Assembly: GCF_010183535.1 (NCBI RefSeq)
Contig: NC_071332.1
Coordinates: 12,648,001 to 12,712,000, forward strand
Direction: 5' to 3'
Length of the DNA stretch: 64,000 bases
From: Caenorhabditis remanei
Lineage: Eukaryota > Nematoda > Chromadorea > Rhabditida > Rhabditidae
Within the stretch, counting starts at the first letter, position 1. The number at the start of each line of letters is the position of its first letter. A program made the translations under genes and the position numbers. Under the pieces are notes generated by a model. That model worked only from the letters and a program-made list of their open reading frames with translations. It searched no databases and had not been told where the DNA came from. Below, in pieces: positions 1 to 10,993 of the stretch.

Positions 1-3
1 CAG

Positions 4-157
4 ACATTATCGAGATCAAAACCTTGGCTCTTGGGGAAGAAAATGGCTGAAAGGAATACTGAAATTTGGACCATTCCGTAATACGAATTATCCAGAAAGA
101 TTAATCGGGAAATTGACAAAAAATGTGAAGAGAAGAATTAAATATGTTTATCGGTAG
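4..157 (+). CDS. Glycosyltransferase family 92 (DUF23) protein, last exon only
   Basis: The window opens on a splice acceptor (bases 1-3, cag), and the exon reads HYRDQNLGSWGRKWLKGILK and onward to a TAG at 155-157. It aligns residue for residue with the last exons of the two complete paralogues downstream (2100-2265 and 4954-5119), including the HYRDQ start and the KYVY end. It is therefore the 3' end of a third GT92 gene whose body lies left of the window. GT92 (PF01697, formerly DUF23) enzymes are Golgi-type glycosyltransferases greatly expanded in Caenorhabditis. The exon enters in phase 2, as in both paralogues. Confidence 0.85.
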
Positions 158-613
158 ATTCAATAAATTTTCTTATTCTGTTGATTTTAAAAACAATTTC
201 CGAGTAATAATTCTATAAAACAGACTGATCCAGTTTTCAAAAAATTCGTTTTCTTCCTCTTTAAAGATCAGTTTTGATTTATTCGTCTCAGTTTGGGAAA
301 CAAAAAACACGAAAACCAAAACATGATGTTTCAAGTGGTCTAAAAGTTTTCACTCGAGCACATTCATGTGGTGTCGTTCATTTCGTTGCGACAAGCTTCA
401 CTTTTTCCAAATTTTCAATGTTTCCTTTTCATTTTTCCCCGAAGTTTTTTGTTGCTGATCATAAGAATACACTTCTTGATCAAAAACGTTTGCATATTTT
501 AGTGCTGTGCAAACTATCACTCAAACAAACACGTATCATGTTTGACTCATTGAAAGAAGAGTTCACTATTTATGAATTATCAAATAATAATATTTCCCAT
601 TTTCCAGATTCAA

Positions 614-2265
614 ATGAAAAGGGCTCTATTGCTATTCCTCCTTGTATTTGGTATTTTCCACTTGATTCTGAATGTGTTTCATAGTGAGAAATCGTATTTC
701 AACAGATTCAAGTTTTCTGAATTGAACTCAGGAAGACGTCTGGATTCTCAAAGTGATGAGAATATGAATACAAGTGGACTAATTGACGGAATGGATAGAT
801 TCGAATGGTATTCTATGAAGTTGAATAATTCGGTACGTGCTGGAAACAAATCATTTGCATTCTGTATTTTTCAGCTGAAAACCGCCGACAAAGTCAGCAC
901 ATTATATGCCTACGAGTTCGAACATGAAATAACTATAACGGTAACTTCTTGGAACTTTATCGGGTAATTTAATATTGCGTTTTCTTTGTTTCTATTGTGA
1001 TTTCAGTTACCGAGTGTTCTGTCGATACATTGATGAAAACGATATGGAAATAGGAAAACCATTTGAAAGTTTCACGTATCCAGAGTACATTGTGACCTGC
1101 AAAAAGAGAAAAGGAACCAGAAAAATAGGATTGAGTGTCGAGAAGAATGGGGACTATCAGTCACTCCCGATTGTGAATAGAATGCTCAAAAGTAATTTAT
1201 GGGAATAGTTTATAGGAGGAAAGAAAGTTGAGTTTCAGAGCCAACATATGAGCTGTCAATGTGCATAGCAACACTCTACGGAGATGAACCGAAGTGGTTG
1301 ATGTTTATTGAAATGATTGAACACTACAAACTACAGGTGAATCCTTCAAATCAAACAATTTTCAAATACAGAAGTTTAGGGGGTCCAACACTTTTATCTA
1401 CACATTCATAATGCCTCTAATTATGATTTGAAAGTGATAAATGAATACGTGAGAACCGGAGAACTAGAAGTTCATTATCTGCTGGAAAGAGACCACAGAG
1501 CTGATGATCATTGGCACATGGTTAATATTGCGGTATCTATACAAGCAGCGAATACCCTTACCTCTTGATTTCTGGTTTTCCAGGACTGCTTGATTTGGTC
1601 TAGAGGAGAATCAAAATGGACTATTTTCGCAGATTTAGATGAAAGGATTCTGATGACAAAATATCCAGGAACCATTTTGGATTATGTCAGAGATATTGAT
1701 GATGAAGAAGTTGGAAGTTTGCAGTTCAGACAGCAATGGGTTTTAAAAACAGAGTTGATGCCAGAGAAGTACAAAGGTAGAGATCAGGTGGGTGACGAGC
1801 TGATTAAAAATAGTGTCATCGGGAAGGGAAACAGAGAAAGAATTTGCTAACCTATACTGTTTCAGCTAAACGAGTGGATGCCAACTCATCGATGGCACAC
1901 TTCAACTGGGATTGGTCCCACTGGGCACACAGCAAAATGTATAGTTGATACATCGAAAGTATTCAAAATGTTCATTCATTATGTTGTCGAGTTTTTCCCT
2001 ACGCCAGATGGAAACTTTGTTGAAGTAGGCGTAGCACCAGAAGAAGGATTAGTCAGGTACAATTAAAACTGTTTTATGAAAAAGGGTAAATTATTCCAGA
2101 CATTATCGAGATCAATCACTTGGGAATTGGGGAGAGAAGTGGCTGAAAGAAATACTTAAATTTGGTTCACTGCGGACGACGGATTATCCATCACAGTATC
2201 TCACTAATCTCACAGAAAATGTATATCGGAGAGCATATTATGTTTATGGAAATAGATTTGATTGA
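614..2265 (+). CDS. Glycosyltransferase family 92 (DUF23) protein, 434 aa
   Basis: Eight exons: 614-832, 875-963, 1007-1191, 1239-1336, 1380-1532, 1584-1787, 1866-2056, 2100-2265. All phases close. The ATG follows an acceptor (ttttccag) that could take a spliced leader. Residues 4-22 are a hydrophobic stretch after a short basic start, a type II membrane anchor typical of Golgi enzymes. The lumenal part has the family features YAYEFEHEIT, CRYID, PFESFTYPEYIV, WSRGESKWTIFADLDER (an acidic DxDE motif likely to bind the metal and nucleotide sugar) and GPTGHTAKC. Known GT92 members in worms and vertebrates transfer galactose. The acceptor used here cannot be read from sequence. It is the middle member of a tandem array with the same exon plan. 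Confidence 0.88.
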
Positions 2266-3213
2266 TCTCTTGTTTGAGTTATTTTGAAATTAAACAGTCC
2301 GGTAGAAATAAATAAGAATACAATGCAAAAATGTGAATGATACTGGATGCCAAAGTTTCGTGGCACATTTTGCGTTCAACTAGGAAATGGCTTTCTAAAA
2401 ATAGTTGATAGTTTATTTTGGTAGGGTTTTATTCTACTAAAGTTTATAATGTTCAAGAACTGATCCACATTCTAGAGAGCTTGGTTTGGATGTTTTGTCA
2501 TGTTTAAGAATAGTCGAATATTTTCTGGCAGAAAAAATAAACGATTTTTTTTAAGTAAAAAGAGTCAAAAATCAAACTAACCACAATTATTCAATCGAAA
2601 GACATGATTAGTTGTCTGTTTTCAATACGAACTGATAATGCTTCCTCCGTCTTCCGAGTTTTAACACAGATGTTTTAATCTGTTTGAATACTTGTCAGTT
2701 TTGATTCAATTGTTTTCTGATTGAATTCAAAAAATGTTTTTGTTATCCTCTAATGGACCTATTCACGATGTAGCAAAAAAAAACAAAAACAACTTTTTAC
2801 TACTAGCAAGAAATAGTTGTTCGTTTTTTGTTGTCCTGTGAATAGGTCCATAACTGTTAACTCCGTTCTTTCTGTCCTCCTAACAATAAACTGTTTGTGT
2901 ACTTTTCCATTCGTATGCCAACAGTGATAAAATATGAAACATTTTGAACTGTACTACGTCTTCGTCTTATCGTCAATGCACCCATTTCTAGCTGTAGACT
3001 TCCGCACATTTCATGTCAATTTTTAACAGCAAAATACATTATTGATAAAAGGGTCTGGAAAGGCTTGTCTATTTCCTGTTCTTCTTACATCCAATAAATA
3101 TTTTGAGCAAGAAAACGTTGACGTTGTCAAAATTTCACATTGAGATGATAACAGTTTTGATCGCAGTTTATACTTATTCATTTCTCCAAATATAAAATTC
3201 TTTCAGATCCCAG
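2266..3213. other. Intergenic spacer between two GT92 genes
   Basis: About 950 bp with no coding signal. It contains the 97-bp palindromic element at 2754-2850 and otherwise AT-rich sequence. The promoter or trans-splice acceptor of the next gene must lie here. A ttctttcag acceptor ends just before its ATG. Confidence 0.6.
2754..2850. mobile_element. 97-bp palindromic MITE with TAA target duplication
   Basis: The ends are perfect inverted copies of TGGACCTATTCAC (2754-2766 and 2838-2850). The element is flanked by direct TAA repeats (2751-2753 and 2851-2853). The interior is A- and T-rich and roughly self-complementary. A 3-bp TWA duplication with short inverted repeats is the signature of PIF/Harbinger (Tourist-like) MITEs. 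That assignment is inference from the duplication alone. There is no coding capacity. Confidence 0.6.
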
Positions 3214-5119
3214 ATGAACAAATATTTCCAACTGGGTGCAGTTTTCATAGTGTTTCTGTTTTTATTCGACATACTATTGAATAATTCGTCCTTTTCGTCG
3301 AAAGTTCAATATCCTTGCTTCTCTACGAAAAATGAATACTCGAATAATGTGAAACTTGATAAACTTCTCTCTGAAATAGATGTCGTTGGTACAACTGTTG
3401 AGCCAACTGTTGAGCCAACAGCTGAATATAAAATTGATGGAGTAGACAGATTCCATTGGTATTTGAAGAAAACTGCCGGAAACTTGGTGAGTTCTTTGAA
3501 TGTATTGGACAATCATAGCATGAGTTCGTGATTCTCCCAATTTGATAAAAATTGCATGGAAGAACTTTTTGAATCAGTTGAAAAAAAACACATTTCAGCT
3601 ACAAAATGCACCGAATATCAGCACACTATACGCATATGAATTCGAGCATGAAATAACCGTAACTACAACTTCATGGAAGATGATTCGGTTGGTTCAAATG
3701 ACGTTTCATATTCAGTTTCATTTCAAACACGTGTTCAGACTACGAGTATACTGCAGATACTTGGATAAAAATGAGAACGATATCGGTGATCCATTTGAAA
3801 GTTTCACATATCCAGAGTATATTGTGAGTTGTCCAAAACGAGAGGGAACGAAACGAATTGGATTGAGTGTGACTCCAAATGGAGAGTTCGTACCACTTCC
3901 TTTGGTTGACAGAATGTTGAAAAGTGAGTATCGGAAATTGGATAATTTCTCCTGAGCCATCACTTATAGAGCCCAAATACGAGTTGTCAATGTGCGTTGC
4001 TACACTTTATGGTTCAGAAGCAAAATGGCTTCTTTTTATAGAAATGATAGAACATTTCAAACTGCAGGTAATACTTTTCAGGGGCCCGGAAAAGTTAACA
4101 GAATTGATTTAGGGTGTCCAACACTTTTACATTCACATTCACAATGCATCAAACTACGATTTGAAAGTAATAAATGATTATGTGAGAACTGGAGAAGTTG
4201 AAGTTCATTATTTATTGGAAAGGGATCAGAGAACTGACAACCACTGGCACATGGTTAATATTGCGGTAATAACCTCAATGAAGAATTCTCTAAATTCTTC
4301 ATTTTCGCTTTCAGGACTGCTTGATTTGGTCTAGAGGAGAATCAAAATGGACTATTTTCGCAGATTTAGATGAAAGGCTTCTAATGACAGAATATCCAGG
4401 AACCATTTTGGATTATGTCAGAGAGATACGAAACGAGTCAATTGCAGGGATACAGTTCAGACAACAATGGGTTCTGAAGACCGAGTTGATGCCCGAAACT
4501 TATGAAGGAGACTCGCAGGTAACACAGTTCAAGGCTTGTCTTGAGAATTTCTGGGAGTAGAAGACGAAAAAAACTTCTTCAAAGCGTTTGCGTCCTTTGA
4601 AAACCCTTCATACTAGCCAAGATAAGCTCATTATTTAAACCCTCATAATTATCATCTCTGAGACCACACGAAGACCACACCCTAGTCAGTCATCACCCTG
4701 TCATCACTGTTTCCTGTTTCCAGATTGACGCCTGGATGCCCACCCATCGATTTCGTAATTCTTCTGCAATCGGTCCAGTTGGCCACACGGCTAAATGCAT
4801 CATTGACACCTCGAAAGTTTTCATCATGTGGGTTCATTCTGTTACTGAGTTCTTCCCCGGAAAAGGATACGCTTTGCACAAATTGACACCAGAGGAGGGC
4901 TTGGTTAGGTAGGAAAGTTTATTACTCGGGCATGAGTCAAAAGATTTTTCCAGACATTATCGAGATCAAACGCTTGGGAATTGGGGAGAGAAGTGGCTGA
5001 ATGAAACACTGAAGTTTGGACCGTTACGAGAAACAGACTATCCGAAGAAGTATCTTGGAAAACTGACAGAAAATGTGAAACGAAGAGCAAAATATGTTTA
5101 TGGAAATGAATTTGATTAG
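3214..5119 (+). CDS. Glycosyltransferase family 92 (DUF23) protein, 450 aa
   Basis: Exons: 3214-3486, 3599-3687, 3739-3923, 3970-4067, 4113-4265, 4315-4518, 4724-4908, 4954-5119. All phases match those of the upstream paralogue. The N-terminus has an uncleaved hydrophobic anchor (about residues 7-22), then a variable stem with a short tandem PTVE repeat. The catalytic region keeps YAYEFEHEIT, PFESFTYPEYIV, HFYIHIHNASNYDL, HWHMVNIA, WSRGESKWTIFADLDER and PVGHTAKC. Exon 6 is nearly identical to that of the neighbour over its first 40 codons, pointing to recent duplication or gene conversion. The anchor and stem differ most, the usual pattern in this expanded family. Confidence 0.88.
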
Positions 5120-5466
5120 CTGAAAGCGTTTATGCAAGACGATTCCCGCGGGTTCTATCAAATGAAGGAACATCTGGCACCAGTTTCGTGGAACACTTCC
5201 AACTGCTTCGTGTTGTCATCGGATCTCTATTTTTTCAGAAATTAAAACATATTTTCTGTATCGTGTTACTCTCTGCTATCATGTTTCCACACAATTCTGA
5301 TTGTGAATGAATAATTAAAACTATTTTATTATATCAAAATCTGGTATAAGAATTCAATAAAATTAACAGAAATGTAACGGCGGGAAACCCGTGCAAATCG
5401 AAGGAAATTTGATCGTTAGTAATTTCAAGAAATAAGGAATGTATCAAGAAAATATGAGCTAATTAA
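5120..5466. other. Convergent 3' intergenic region
   Basis: Short spacer between the stop of the GT92 gene on + and the stop of the F-box gene on -. An aattaaaac and an aataaaatt around 5235-5360 are plausible polyadenylation signals for the two convergent transcripts. Nothing else is visible. Confidence 0.5.
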
Positions 5467-7279
5467 TTAGGCTGGGACAGCAGCTGAAATGGGTTCAACT
5501 GGGAATGGGGAAGGAATGAAAAACTGGAGAGCCAATTGATCACGGGTTAGTATGATACGACGAGAACGGAAGTCATCGGTGACTTTGGCATCAATACCAG
5601 GACAAAGGAGGAGTGAAAGAAGAGAAGAATCGGATTGGGTTGGCTCAAGAAGCAGTCCAAAGTCCCAGTCGACTTTTGGAGCTGGTTGAGGAGGAGTCGA
5701 GAGGGCTCTCTGGAAGTTATTCAAAGTTATTTCATTGTAGTGAGCCTTGACAAGAAGTTCTACATGAATGATGGCAATATTGGCTTATTCCAAATACCGT
5801 ATACTTACCATAATCATCATCTTGATTCCTTCTACAGTAATCCTACTTGCGCATCCATTTCTCAGCTGAATAACCTTTGGAACCGTTGAGTTTGTAGCCC
5901 AATTAATCAGCGTTTGATCAGTTAACTCATTCAAAAAACATGGATATCTTGACTGAATTTGGAGTGTCTCAAGATGAGGCAACGAAGCCAAAACCTGAAA
6001 TAATATCGAGTTGGAAACTGAGAACGTTTCTGTGAGTTTCTGGTTACCTTGTCAGAAATGAGCGACGGATCGAATGTGCAAAAATCAATGAAGAGATGTT
6101 TGACGGTCATTCGAGACAACAAATCAGCGAACTGTGTCCATGAAAGACGGATATGACAAAGGGATAACGAGATTGTGGTGACATGTCTGTAGAAAGAGTA
6201 GAAGGGTTGACACGTGTCAAAAAGTCAAAAAATATATATATTTCAGTCAGTCAGTTTCTTCTCACGGCACACTCTTGTTTGACATTTTCGACATTTTGAT
6301 GTGTATGTGTCTGTGTGTCTGGGTTGTCCACAGAAAGAAGAGAAAAAGAAGGAAAACGAGAGAGAAAGGGAGGGAGGTAAGCAGAAATGAAATGACAGTT
6401 TCGCTACCTTATGACACTATTTACAGTATTACTCTTTTGGAATTTTAGGATTCGGGAAGGGGTGAAACTGGGACGGGATTATTCTGCAGTTGGCAAACTT
6501 AAATAAAGTCTTATAATATTAGTTTGTCGTGGCCCATCATTTGAAGGTTTCCCAAAAATTATGAGTTGTTTTGGAAAAATAACGTTTCCCTAATTATTTT
6601 CCAATGCTCCAAGCCAAATAAAATGTCAATTATAATTGGATCAAGTGTCACATCCGGTACACTCATCATACTAGGGACAGAAGATTGTTATCTTCGTAGT
6701 GGACCTCTATGCCTAGATTTCCCATTCGTAGCGATTTCTGTTTTTTTTTTGTTCAAAGAGATTTGTAATTGAACAATCAGACTAACCTCAAAGCATCCTT
6801 CTTCGCTGTCAACATCTTATAAAAGTCCTCGTCCAAAGTGAGTCCATCAAATGCAATTTTCTCTTGCAACTCGACTCTTCTCAAGTTTTCCTGCACGAAG
6901 AGATTAGCAGATTCAGTTGAATTCGAGCAAGATGGATCTTCCAGTCTTTCACTTCTTTTCACTCCCTTATCTCTTCTCATTGTCACGACGATTCTTCGTT
7001 TAGATGCCATCGGAGTGGATCCCAGTCGAAGACGTCCAATTTTAGTAGGCAAAACGGAAGAGACACGGGACTCAACACTGAAAATGACAGATTCATTTTG
7101 ATGTCAGAATCAGTGAGAACAACTCACCAGAACTCCTTGACACGAGGTTTACCCAGATTGAATGTTTCCACAATTTGATTGAATCTTTTGTTGAGACGTT
7201 TCGCCCGAGTGACGTCCGTTGGAGAAGCGGTATTCAGGAGACGGATGAGCACGTCATCAGGCATATCGTTCAGATTCAT
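5467..7279 (-). CDS. F-box protein, 348 aa
   Basis: Minus-strand exons in order: 7279-7128, 7077-6787, 6186-6048, 5994-5809, 5745-5467. Phases close throughout. The first exon encodes an F-box (LNDMPDDVLIRLLNTASPTD, continuing to RLNKRFNQIVETF), the Skp1-binding helix bundle of SCF ubiquitin ligases. The C-terminal half (HVTTISLSLCHIRLSW, MTVKHLFIDFC, LPHLETLQIQS) resembles the leucine-rich F-box-associated regions of the huge worm F-box families that recruit substrates. The acceptor before exon 5 is TTGTCAAG, weaker than usual. Intron 2 is about 600 bp. The ATG at 7279 is preceded in frame by an acceptor (attttcag, then ATA ATG), so an upstream coding exon is possible (see 9787-9831). The substrate is unknown. 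Confidence 0.75.
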
Positions 7280-9786
7280 TATCTGAAAATTGGAAAGGGT
7301 TTGAGAGGTCCGGAGAAGAAAATTAAGACGATTAAAGAAGAAATGGATTAGAAAAGAGAAGTGAGAAGACGTTAAAACTCAGAAACAAGTAGGAAAAGTA
7401 ACAAGAAATTTTTAAAAAGGAATAGAAAAAAAGAAAACCAAAGAATTGGAAAACTATCCTAAAATGCTGTGTTCCAATCCCTTACACCCCCTCCGATAAA
7501 CCCCGCCCCCTTTCTCACTGATCGTCTATGTCTAATAGTCTGTCACCTGTCTTCTTCCACCACCCGTGTTCACAGATATCCAACACTTAAGTGGTACAAA
7601 TAACAGGAAGTGGGAAGATTGTGATGGAAGATGAACTCATAAGACATTGGTAATACTCACATTATGTCAATTAACATGTCAAATAAAATGATTTTCAGAT
7701 GAGAGAAGATGACAAGAATATTGAAACAATTGGCCAAGACAAGAAAAAACGTCACTGAGTGTGAGCAGGGACGGTACTTAAATAGTCGCTGAAATTGGCA
7801 GGCCGTCATGAGATTGGAAATCCTTCAAAAACAGCTGGTTTGAGTGGCGTCGTACTTGTTTGTTACTCCGGGTGAAAATCAAGCAAACGACAATCCGCTT
7901 ATCATTTAAAAAATGAATTTCATTGCAAATAAAAACTGAAAATGACTATAAGGAAGGTGCCAATTGGTCTGGTAGTCTTTTTCTTTTCAAATTTCTAGAA
8001 GAAATGTCAATTAGTGGAAGAAAAGAACAAATTAGATGACTGTTTTCATATACTAGTTGGTATGAAAAGAAAGATGGCATAGTAAGATTTGAGAAAAATG
8101 GAACCGTATGAAAATGAAATGGAAAGGGAATCGAGATGACTGGGAGAGATTATGTTTTGGGATTGTAGTTGAATCCTTCAAAAATAGGTATAGGGATAAA
8201 TGAGAAAACTTTTACTTAGCACTTGGATTTACTGACTTTGAGGAGCCGGAGTTTGCAAATATTCACCAGAAGATGTTACACAGAAATAGCTACAAATTTG
8301 AAATTCTAGGTTCGTAGAATACAATTTTGAACACATAATAATATATTTGGATCAGCGTGATAGTTTCTGACAGCAAGGGAAAACCTCAAATATGGGAATT
8401 CCTGACGGGAAAATAGTTCTGATTCTGACATTCATGATGAGACCAACAAAAATAGAAGTCATACTAGGGGAGACCTCTAGATATCTCAACTTTCTCTCGT
8501 TTGTCAATTTGTCAATCTACTTCAACCGGACACAAGAGAGCACCGCTTCTTCTTCGAAAAGTGATTGAGGGGCGCAAAACAAAAAGCATAAGGAGATTTA
8601 CATTTCAATCATTTGAACGAGACAGGTCACCACTACTCACCCCTCTTTCTACCCCATTTCTCCCCCCAAACAGCAAAAAAGTGACAATCTGCTGGCCCCG
8701 ATGGTGGTGATGGTGGCACGGAGAGGTTCTCTCCACTCGTCAAAATGAGCGACTGGGCATTTTCGAGTTTCAGAATGAATGAGAAAAGGCAGAAAAAAGA
8801 AGAAAAAGGAGAAAGGAGGAGAAGAAAAAGAAGGAAAAGAAGAGCATCGGTAAGTACTTGAAAGTTTTGAATGACACACAAAGATAAATTTGAATGATGG
8901 AGAAGAGGAGGCCAGTTATCCGATATAGAGCTGTCAAACTGAGATCTAAACGGATGATCTGGAAGCTTCGGATACAGAATCTACAGAGATGTCAGCTTGG
9001 CCAGTTATGGGATCCATCACTCATAGAAAAGTTGGCGACCAGGTCGGGGCAAGACAGCCTGGTCTCTGGATGAAGTTTCACCCAAACTGAAGTCCCATTT
9101 TACTGCAGTCATCAAAATACATTCTAGCTGAATATTTTTGGAATTCACAGAATTTATATTCATGGAAATACGAGAGAATGAAGCACCTCATATCCAGAAT
9201 AACGTTAATTAAAGATATTCAGTGATCCTCTGGGAAATCAACCGACTTCTCAAAACATCATTGATGCTTCTGACTGCGTCGTCGTCTTCTTCTGAATGTG
9301 GAGGCGTCTTCTTCATCCTTCCTGAGGTGTGGTTCTTTTCAGGAGATGTCTTTCGACAGGGGCCCGCGACGACGACGACAACTACGGACTGTCAATCTCC
9401 GTCAGCACTTCATCCATCTCGACGCTAATATAACTGTCGCCGCCAATCGACGTCTCTTCTCCTCACCCGGCCGACGCTCTCTCATCGTCGCGCACTCTCC
9501 AAAGGATCCCATACTTGAAAGATGTCTCCGTCTCTTCAACTTATTAACTCTCTTATCTAGACTTTTAGCTGTCGTCGACTCGGCCGTGTACGTCCGAGGC
9601 TTGTCACTCATAATTCGGGCCCACCCGTCCGTCCGTCCGTCCCCTGTCCCAGCCGTCTTCGCCGTCCAGTGAAGTGTGTATGTATGTGTGTCTGCAAAGG
9701 GTGTGCGCACACACATTCTGACACTGCCGCCCGAGAGCTTGTGATTGAAAAGTGAAGTATCAATAATGGCATCTGAAGATACTTAC

Positions 9787-9831
9787 CGCCGCGCTAACCT
9801 TGTAATTGCATGCCTGATTAGTCGCCCCCAT
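9787..9831 (-). CDS. Candidate upstream first coding exon of the F-box gene
   Basis: On the minus strand an ATG at 9831-9829 opens 15 codons (MGATNQACNYKVSAA) and ends at a strong donor, GCG|GTAAGTATC, in phase 0. The acceptor just before the F-box exon (7283-7288 side) can only be joined in phase 0, because the other two phases hit stops at once. Joining them would give MGATNQACNYKVSAA-IMNLNDMPDD through a 2.5-kb intron. This is inference. No homologue of the 15 residues is recognised, and the ATG at 7279 alone also gives a complete F-box. Confidence 0.3.
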
Positions 9832-10599
9832 ACGGTAACCAGGGAAGCGGAATGAATACGATGGGAAGGCAAAGAAGGAAACAGATAACAAATTCAGTCA
9901 CCTTGGCGGAATACAAGAAAGTGTCCCTAAACAAAAAAGACGTCGGCAAGAAAACGTCGTTCGTGGCCTACTAGAATTTGTCACCGAGACTCCAAAAACG
10001 GGGAAAAATGGGGGACCAAGAAGAAGGATAATCAATCCGTGGTGCGTTGGCACATTGACAACAATGCATTTTAGAAAAGTTTCATAGTTTTGAGAGAGGA
10101 AACGAACCGAATGTCCGTCCCCATATCACTTGTCACTTGTCACATTTCACTGTTGATTAACGAGACGATGTCTCGAATACGGTATGACATTTGGAAGATG
10201 TTCGAAACCTGATTCAAGACAAAACGACTTGGATTTTTGAACATTCGGATGGAAGAAAATTTCATGAGTATTTTAATTGGAAGATAATTCATTCTTTAGT
10301 TGTTGTATTAAAACTTCAAAATTAAAAAAGGGAAAAAAGATGAACAACTTCTATTTCGGGAAAAGAAGTACTGGGCTAAGAGCTCCAAGTTTTCTAACTC
10401 AAGTGCCCTTGAGCGCCTAGATAGAATTACTAAAGCTTCTTTAAAAAAGAAACAAAAGTACTTGCTCTGGTAGCAGTCCATTGAAAAAATAATGGACGAT
10501 CCAACTTTTTCCAAACAAATTAAAATCTCAAAATTGAATCGTCGTCTGGACTATTTCTCGGGGCAAGACATACAGAATAAGCAACTAGACTAAATCTCA

Positions 10600-10993
10600 A
10601 TGACAAACCTCTGAACGTCTTCTGAAACTTCAAAATCCAGCAAGTCGAACGAACACCAAAATCCAAACGATCCTACTACCGAAGCACTTTCCGCGGAGTT
10701 ACAACATGCATTAAAACAATTGATAAAAAATGAGAAAACGAGGCAAATGCTTGATGTATCACCATTCACGAGACCACCTTTATACGCTGAATTTGCGGGA
10801 AAGTGCATCCAGAATATTGGCAGGTGGTCGACATTGCCAGTTTTCGTGCCGGCCGGTACCTGCCGCCGCCTCGCTTATCATCAGATGATAAGGGTTTTGG
10901 AGCATCGGAATGGAGGACGAAAGTGACATATGAAGAGATGCAAAAAAGAAGAAGAAAGGAGGCGGACGTTTCATTTCCAGATGGCCCTCATTA
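10600..10993 (+). pseudogene. Frameshifted coding relic, family unknown
   Basis: One frame reads LSAELQHALKQLIKNEKTRQ then MLDVSPFTRPPLYAEFAGK. At about 10800 the protein-like reading moves to another frame, VHPEYWQVVDIASFRAGRYL then PPPRLSSDDKGFGASEWRTK, ending at TAG (10992-10994). The two halves look like one protein broken by a one-base loss in an A run (GGGAAAGTGC). No start codon or good splice site frames it, so a decayed gene fragment fits best. I do not recognise the family. A transposon-derived origin is possible. Confidence 0.3.

Noticed and set aside
9298..9716. Overlapping ORFs on both strands in a G+C-richer segment, including a minus frame MSDKPRTYTAESTTAKSLDK
   Set aside because: Open in both directions because of CG-rich, stop-poor composition; the possible minus donor is in phase 1 and does not fit the only downstream exon. 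Kept only as part of the interval note.
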